A DNA stretch of 64,000 nucleotides, taken from the NCBI GenBank assembly GCA_024449915.1, contig JAMZAV010000911.1, positions 1 through 64,000 on the forward strand, written 5' to 3'. The position numbers were made by a program, and so were the translations under genes. Positions 62,701-64,000 of the stretch are shown piece by piece. This DNA comes from Sweltsa coloradensis (taxonomy: Eukaryota; Arthropoda; Insecta; Plecoptera; Chloroperlidae). Within the stretch, counting starts at the first letter, position 1. Every line of letters begins with the position of its first letter. The notes beneath the pieces were generated by a model that saw only the letters and a list, made by a program, of their open reading frames with translations, searched no databases and was not told where the DNA came from.

Positions 62701-63935
62701 TGAGACTTTTCGTTGCCCATTTGCGCCTTGGCACACTGCGCGTGTGCTCTTTCTAGCTCAAACACCATTCTTTCATTTTCTGCTTGCAGTTTGTCTTTGT
62801 CATTCTGCAACCTCCTCAACTCAATCTGAGTCTTCTCGTATCTGTCGCGCACCATGTCCAGATCAACGGCGAGTCTGTCCATCTCGTCCTTGGACTTCTC
62901 CTCGTTCTCCTTGTTTCTGCCCAATTGCATCGCCGCTCGGTCATACATTTCCTGGACGCGTTGCAGATCTTCTTGCACTTTGCGCTGCTCTTCACGACAC
63001 TTGGTGGCCAACAGCTGTGCTTTCTCCACCTCCATGTCAAGCCGATCTTTCTCTGTTTCGGCTACATCAACCTTGTTTTGCATCCGGTATATTTCTCCTT
63101 GCGCCCTAGAAATAAACAATTTGCGTCAATAGAACAAGATAGTCGTTCTCAACCACCATTACGTTAAATACTGAATAACCCGCAGTTACAAGACTAGATT
63201 CACATGCTGTTTACCTGTCGAATTTCTCCAACATCCTTTCAAACTCTTGTTTTGCAGTTTCTTTGTCATCGATTGCCTTTTGTGATATGAATTGAGCCTT
63301 TTCAAGTTTGTCTTTGAGGATTTCAATTTCAGTTAGTGACTCGTCTCTTTCCATCTGAAAATGTACACAAATATTAATTTTATACAATGTATGCCAACAC
63401 AATTTTTGTGCATCACCATGTTACCCAAGACTAGCATACCTGCAATTTTGAATGAAGTTGTTGGGCCTTTTCCCATCTTTCCTTGATTAAATCGATCTCA
63501 GCTTGCATGCTTTCACGATCTCTTTGCGCTTTTGACACTTGGCTCTGCTGGAGTTCAAGTCTTTGCTGCAGTTTCTCGCACTCTTCCTGGTAACCGTCCT
63601 TCTCTTTTTGTAGGCGAACCATTAACAACTACAATAAACAAGATTGCACATCAATTTCACTCTCATCATTTCCACCTGAAGTTTTAGTGAATAGATTTAC
63701 CAGATTTCTTAGACAATGTGAAACAATTATGTTATTAAACAAGTAAATAAATCTCTGAAATAAAATAAAACAGTGAACAAACCTGAGCCTTTTCAAATTT
63801 ATCTCTGTTTCTATCGGCATCCAGTTCAACGTTCTCACGTTCTTTCTGTATTCGAGCCGCTTGGCCCAGAGCTTTGTCAAGTTGTGATTGCACATTTTCA
63901 AAGTCGTATGTCTGTTTTTCTTTTTCCAGTTGCAT
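41563..63935 (-). CDS. brp: bruchpilot (BRP; ELKS/CAST/ERC family), partial gene
   Basis: Presynaptic active-zone scaffold; in flies BRP builds the T-bar, clusters calcium channels and tethers synaptic vesicles (family knowledge). Eleven exons, 5' to 3' on the minus strand: 63935-63783, 63628-63440, 63354-63215, 63105-60859, 57551-57294, 55870-55644, 54828-54747, 53404-52709, 51887-51727, 43623-43476, 41706-41563. All introns are GT-AG and phases agree at every junction. The protein is almost entirely heptad-rich coiled coil. The family call rests on EERIEELEEALRESVRI followed by the QEALEAGISEKDAHLALLE block, both close to the C-terminal half of ELKS. The long EKAQTEL-type coiled coil upstream is the insect BRP extension. 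The N-terminal exons lie beyond 64000. One frameshift sits at 61678-61682. The last exon and true stop are the least certain parts. Confidence 0.9.
42590..43132 (+). mobile_element. retroposon 3' region with (TAAC)n tail
   Basis: A pyrimidine-rich, GC-richer block ends GTTGAGTGCCCTAAAACA and then four TAAC-type units (43110-43132), a typical retroposon tail. A long plus-strand open frame through it has low-complexity, non-protein-like composition and I do not call it a gene. Confidence 0.4.
43388..43432. repeat. (GTT)n microsatellite beside brp exon J donor
   Basis: An interrupted GTT/AAC run just downstream of the exon J splice donor on the minus strand. If the intron were retained it would encode Asn runs before a stop at 43290. 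Confidence 0.85.
43476..43623 (-). CDS. brp: brp exon J, 148 bp
   Basis: Acceptor TTGTTGCAG at 43624-43625, donor CAAGAG/GTGAGA at 43474-43475. After completing the Lys codon it reads QEALEAGISEKDAHLALLEV, then a stretch ending RRRLMDRLKQE, matching the QEALLAAISEKDANIALLE and DRLVQQLKQQ blocks of ELKS. The preceding intron is 8.1 kb and full of transposons. If the donor is skipped the frame continues into a GTT/AAC microsatellite giving Asn runs and stops at 43290. Confidence 0.9.
44130..44330 (-). other. GC-rich island, Asp/Asn-rich minus-strand frame
   Basis: A minus-strand frame reads ISWRSSSKSSLEDLPGDNGH, then an Asp/Asn/His-rich stretch and a stop. The order of motifs resembles the island at 51.07-51.17 kb, suggesting an old duplication of exon-like DNA or of a repeat. 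No ELKS similarity is visible. Confidence 0.2.
44433..45163 (-). mobile_element. Helentron-like non-autonomous element (HINE), copy 3
   Basis: On the minus strand it starts TTGGATGAGCG (45163) and ends at 44433. The inverse CGCTCATCCAA lies about 35 bp before the 3' end, followed by a short hairpin (AACGC-type/GCGTT) and a CTAG-like terminus, here GTAG, next to T. It contains tandem modules with ATTACAATCGGATAAAGCAT. The arrangement (5' terminal repeat, 3' subterminal inverse, hairpin, CTAG before T) fits Helentron/HINE elements. The alternative is an unclassified MITE. Confidence 0.65.
46001..46467 (-). mobile_element. Helentron-like element (HINE), copy 4
   Basis: Same termini: TTGGATGAGCG at 46467 reading leftward and a CTAG end at 46001 beside T, with an AACGC/GCGTT stem just inside and a GAAGCTTC palindrome. 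It is shorter (467 bp) because it holds fewer internal modules. Its 5' end abuts a 165-bp tandem duplication. Confidence 0.65.
46468..46802. repeat. two-copy tandem duplication, 165-bp unit
   Basis: Copy 1 begins CAATGCGATTCTTTA at 46468 and copy 2 CAATGCAATTCTTTA at 46633. Both contain GGAATAATGGGGAAGGCAAT and end GGATTC plus an AT-rich tail. The HINE copy next door ends exactly where copy 1 begins. Confidence 0.85.
47441..47940. mobile_element. hAT-like non-autonomous element, decayed
   Basis: The left end TAGAGGTGTGCAAT and the right end ATTCGCACACCCTTA are imperfect inverses and resemble the hAT element at 39833. An internal GGTGGAGGTGCCGG motif (about 47838) is also shared. I see no matching 8-bp target duplication. 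Confidence 0.55.
49205..49717. repeat. fold-back element, long inverted arms (copy 2)
   Basis: The left arm (about 49220-49385) and right arm (about 49520-49685) are inverses carrying CAAAAGTCTTCGGC, GTTGAGCCAAGC and CAAGCTCT, with poly(A)/poly(T) at the outer ends. It is the same family as 35512-35942 and is followed by an (AAATA)n run. Confidence 0.8.
49718..49920 (-). mobile_element. SINE 3' part with (AAATA)n tail
   Basis: Read on the minus strand, a GC-richer body ends in the segment ATATAACTGAGTGGGTAGAC, then CTCTAAATA and a run of TTATT units. The same end occurs at 6044-6105 and, diverged, at 26391-26462, so this is a retroposon family with a common tail. The 5' end is not resolved. 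Confidence 0.6.
50102..50845 (-). mobile_element. Helentron-like element (HINE), copy 5
   Basis: Minus-strand copy from CATCTAA at 50845 to a clean CTAG at 50102, next to T. The stem AACGC/GCGTT and the subterminal CTCATCCAAC are intact. Internal modules with ATCATTACAATCGGAT recur about three times. Interior similarity to copies 3 and 4 is high. Confidence 0.65.
50870..51610 (-). other. GC-rich island in brp intron, possible alternative coding segment
   Basis: The GC content is clearly above the flanking intron. Minus-strand frames are open over 51456-51115, with Ser/Thr/Gln-rich sequence (for example TSSSSLTRLHSNPYIAVQ). A short frame at about 51161-51072 begins MASSGSSSGNFTLP, ends in Asp/Asn runs and then a stop. 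It lies just downstream of brp exon I, so a retained or alternative 3' exon is possible. No clean splice pair in phase with brp was found. Confidence 0.25.
51727..51887 (-). CDS. brp: brp exon I, 161 bp
   Basis: Acceptor CAACAG at 51888-51889, donor ATGAA/GTGAGT at 51725-51726. It reads VGKLEQRLLSLQTAHALRC, then STCRPLLNRLQDMERRL and LLAERRTHLLDLARM plus two bases of a Lys codon. The LLAERRTHLLDLARMK end aligns with the LRAERRKHLEEVLEMK block of ELKS. A CxxC pair (CSTC) sits in the middle. Confidence 0.9.
52709..53404 (-). CDS. brp: brp exon H, ELKS-type repeated coiled-coil module, 232 codons
   Basis: Acceptor GATCCAG at 53405-53406, donor AAAAG/GTAAGT at 52707-52708; phase 0 at both ends. 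Five related modules of the form K..RVTELE..V.ELE.AL recur with spacings of 37, 48, 46 and 37 residues. The last, EERIEELEEALRESVRI, is the most family-diagnostic stretch in the window and matches the C-terminal half of vertebrate ELKS/ERC. It ends RRSKIMEK. The acceptor choice is the only soft point; the AMDETEDKTIREL stretch is certainly coding-like. Confidence 0.92.
54747..54828 (-). CDS. brp: brp exon G, 82 bp microexon
   Basis: Acceptor GTTTCAG at 54829-54830, donor GAGAAGAG/GTCAGT at 54745-54746. One base completes the split codon from the previous exon, then 27 codons: ALKNAQGKLRNQQAANAQME and EARKREE. The phase fits both neighbours. Similar Ala/Gln-rich segments occur in ELKS proteins. 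Confidence 0.85.
55644..55870 (-). CDS. brp: brp exon F, 227 bp
   Basis: Acceptor GCTTCAG at 55871-55872. The best donor is GA/GTATGT at 55642-55643, leaving two bases of a split codon. It reads NAASGARGGGAGGDTTG, a flexible Gly-rich linker, then QKRLEETEKSLEGHRLELEK and QMSQEEQNSKEKMIRDLQ. If the donor is not used, the frame runs only five more residues (EYVDI) to a stop at 55628, so a truncated isoform is conceivable. GC content is well above the surrounding intron. Confidence 0.85.
55971..56290. repeat. two-copy tandem duplication, unit about 160 bp, in brp intron
   Basis: Copy 1 starts near 55971 and copy 2 near 56128. Both carry ATCAAAACATC, ACGAAAAATAAT, TTAATGTATTGAAAC and ACTGGTAG in the same order with scattered substitutions. 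Confidence 0.8.
56591..56794. mobile_element. MITE with 45-bp terminal inverted repeats, in brp intron
   Basis: The left arm 56591-56635 and right arm 56750-56794 are near-perfect inverses built around CCTTTACACGAGCAATTA and GCAATGCATTG. The total is 204 bp with no coding capacity. I see no clear target-site duplication, so the superfamily is unassigned. Confidence 0.85.
57294..57551 (-). CDS. brp: brp exon E, 86 codons
   Basis: Acceptor TTCCAG at 57552-57553, donor AAAG/GTGAGG at 57292-57293; phase 0 at both ends. It reads LDLHDANQKIASGAARAG and then a charged coiled coil ending MDQLEAQIQK. A Gly/Ala-rich break near the start interrupts the coil. A 3.3-kb intron separates it from the giant exon. 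Confidence 0.88.
57552..60858 (-). other. brp 3.3-kb intron, no element recognised
   Basis: AT-rich sequence without open frames of coding character. A somewhat GC-richer patch at about 59470-59630 has no splice-bounded reading frame that I can support. Confidence 0.6.
60859..63105 (-). CDS. brp: brp giant coiled-coil exon (2,247 bp), with frameshift
   Basis: Acceptor TTCTAG at 63106-63107, donor CCAG/GTTAGT at 60857-60858. It codes for about 748 residues of uninterrupted coiled coil. Anchors such as RLRERLEKAQTEL recur with spacings that are multiples of seven, mostly 28 and 35. A second half reads RKAQEETVKLQQELAQ and ends QELEKNQ. The frame changes once: upstream it reads ...REKMLTEKEK and hits a TGA at 61671-61673, while from 61677 the neighbouring frame continues LVIELQQVKRALDQ to the donor. 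The break lies in an AAAA run (TTTT on the plus strand, 61679-61682). This exon matches the insect BRP C-terminal coiled coil, which has no vertebrate ELKS counterpart. Confidence 0.9.
63215..63354 (-). CDS. brp: brp exon C, 140 bp
   Basis: Acceptor TTTCAG at 63355-63356, donor ACAG/GTAAAC at 63213-63214. It reads MERDESLTEIEILKD to MLEKFD plus two bases that complete an Arg codon with the first base of the next exon. The introns on either side are only 85 and 109 bp. Coiled coil; contains the anchor KLEKAQ. Confidence 0.9.
63440..63628 (-). CDS. brp: brp exon B, exactly 63 codons
   Basis: Acceptor TTGTAG at 63629-63630, donor CAG/GTATGC at 63438-63439. The exon is 189 bp, phase 0 at both ends, reading LLMVRLQKEK to QQLHSKLQ. 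Its length equals nine heptads, the same length as the superrepeat seen in the next large exon, so it could be lost or gained without breaking the coiled-coil register. Confidence 0.9.
63783..63935 (-). CDS. brp: brp exon A (first exon visible), 51 codons
   Basis: An acceptor (TTTTCAG) lies at 63936-63937 and a donor (CAG/GTTTGT) at 63781-63782. It reads from MQLEKEKQTY to RNRDKFEKAQ with no stops and is phase 0 at both ends. The leading ATG is an internal codon, not a start, because it directly follows the splice acceptor. It is coiled coil and ends exactly on the recurring EKAQ anchor of the BRP repeat. The intron to the next exon is 154 bp. Confidence 0.88.
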
Positions 63936-64000
63936 CTGAAAATTTTTAATTTGTTAGAAAAATCCACCGCGTATACTTATACCATTACTTAATGCATTTA

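Noticed and set aside
61902..63167. Several plus-strand frames opposite the brp giant exon
   Set aside because: They are antisense shadows of a strongly biased coiled-coil exon.

Overview
The window is animal nuclear DNA, most likely from an insect. The one protein-coding gene I can support is on the minus strand of the right third. It is the downstream two-thirds of bruchpilot (brp), the insect ELKS/CAST/ERC presynaptic active-zone scaffold. Its GT-AG exons join in phase. It carries the very long BRP-type coiled coil that vertebrate ELKS lacks, followed by the ELKS C-terminal region. A hemipteran source is possible from the AT-rich, transposon-laden style and a strikingly over-used TAGGCCTA word, but the species is a guess.

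Layout: 0-15 kb is AT-rich intergenic DNA. It holds tRNA-like SINE heads (some head-to-head), a hairpin between trinucleotide arrays, two Helentron-like (HINE) elements, an hAT MITE with a perfect 8-bp target duplication, and a 0.5-kb repeat family. From 15.25 to 25.62 kb there is a pogo/Tigger-type transposon with a decayed transposase start. Its interior is replaced by about 9 kb of noisy, homopolymer-rich sequence with long inverted arms. From 25.8 to 28.6 kb is a broken RTE-like LINE on the minus strand, itself interrupted by two younger insertions. From 29 to 32.2 kb are terminal-inverted-repeat elements, including a nested cluster with about a dozen copies of a roughly 38-bp module. From 32.7 to 39.1 kb are microsatellites, a second LINE fragment, a fold-back element and a minisatellite carrying ETS-type GGAAGT cores. 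A second hAT element sits at 39.8-40.6 kb.

From 41.5 kb to the right edge is brp, read right to left. The 5' exons lie beyond 64 kb. Eleven exons are placed. The 2.25-kb exon at 60859-63105 is broken by a small frameshift in an A run, probably an assembly error. The 8.1-kb intron before the penultimate exon holds three HINE copies, a fold-back element, an hAT-like element and GC-richer islands that may be alternative exons.

I found no prokaryote-type features (operons, CRISPR, riboswitches) and no convincing complete novel system. The most unusual signals are the 28+35-residue register of the BRP coiled coil, the excess of the TAGGCCTA palindrome, the tRNA-like heads sharing one body, and a short motif shared by hAT elements with different ends. 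All similarity statements are by eye.
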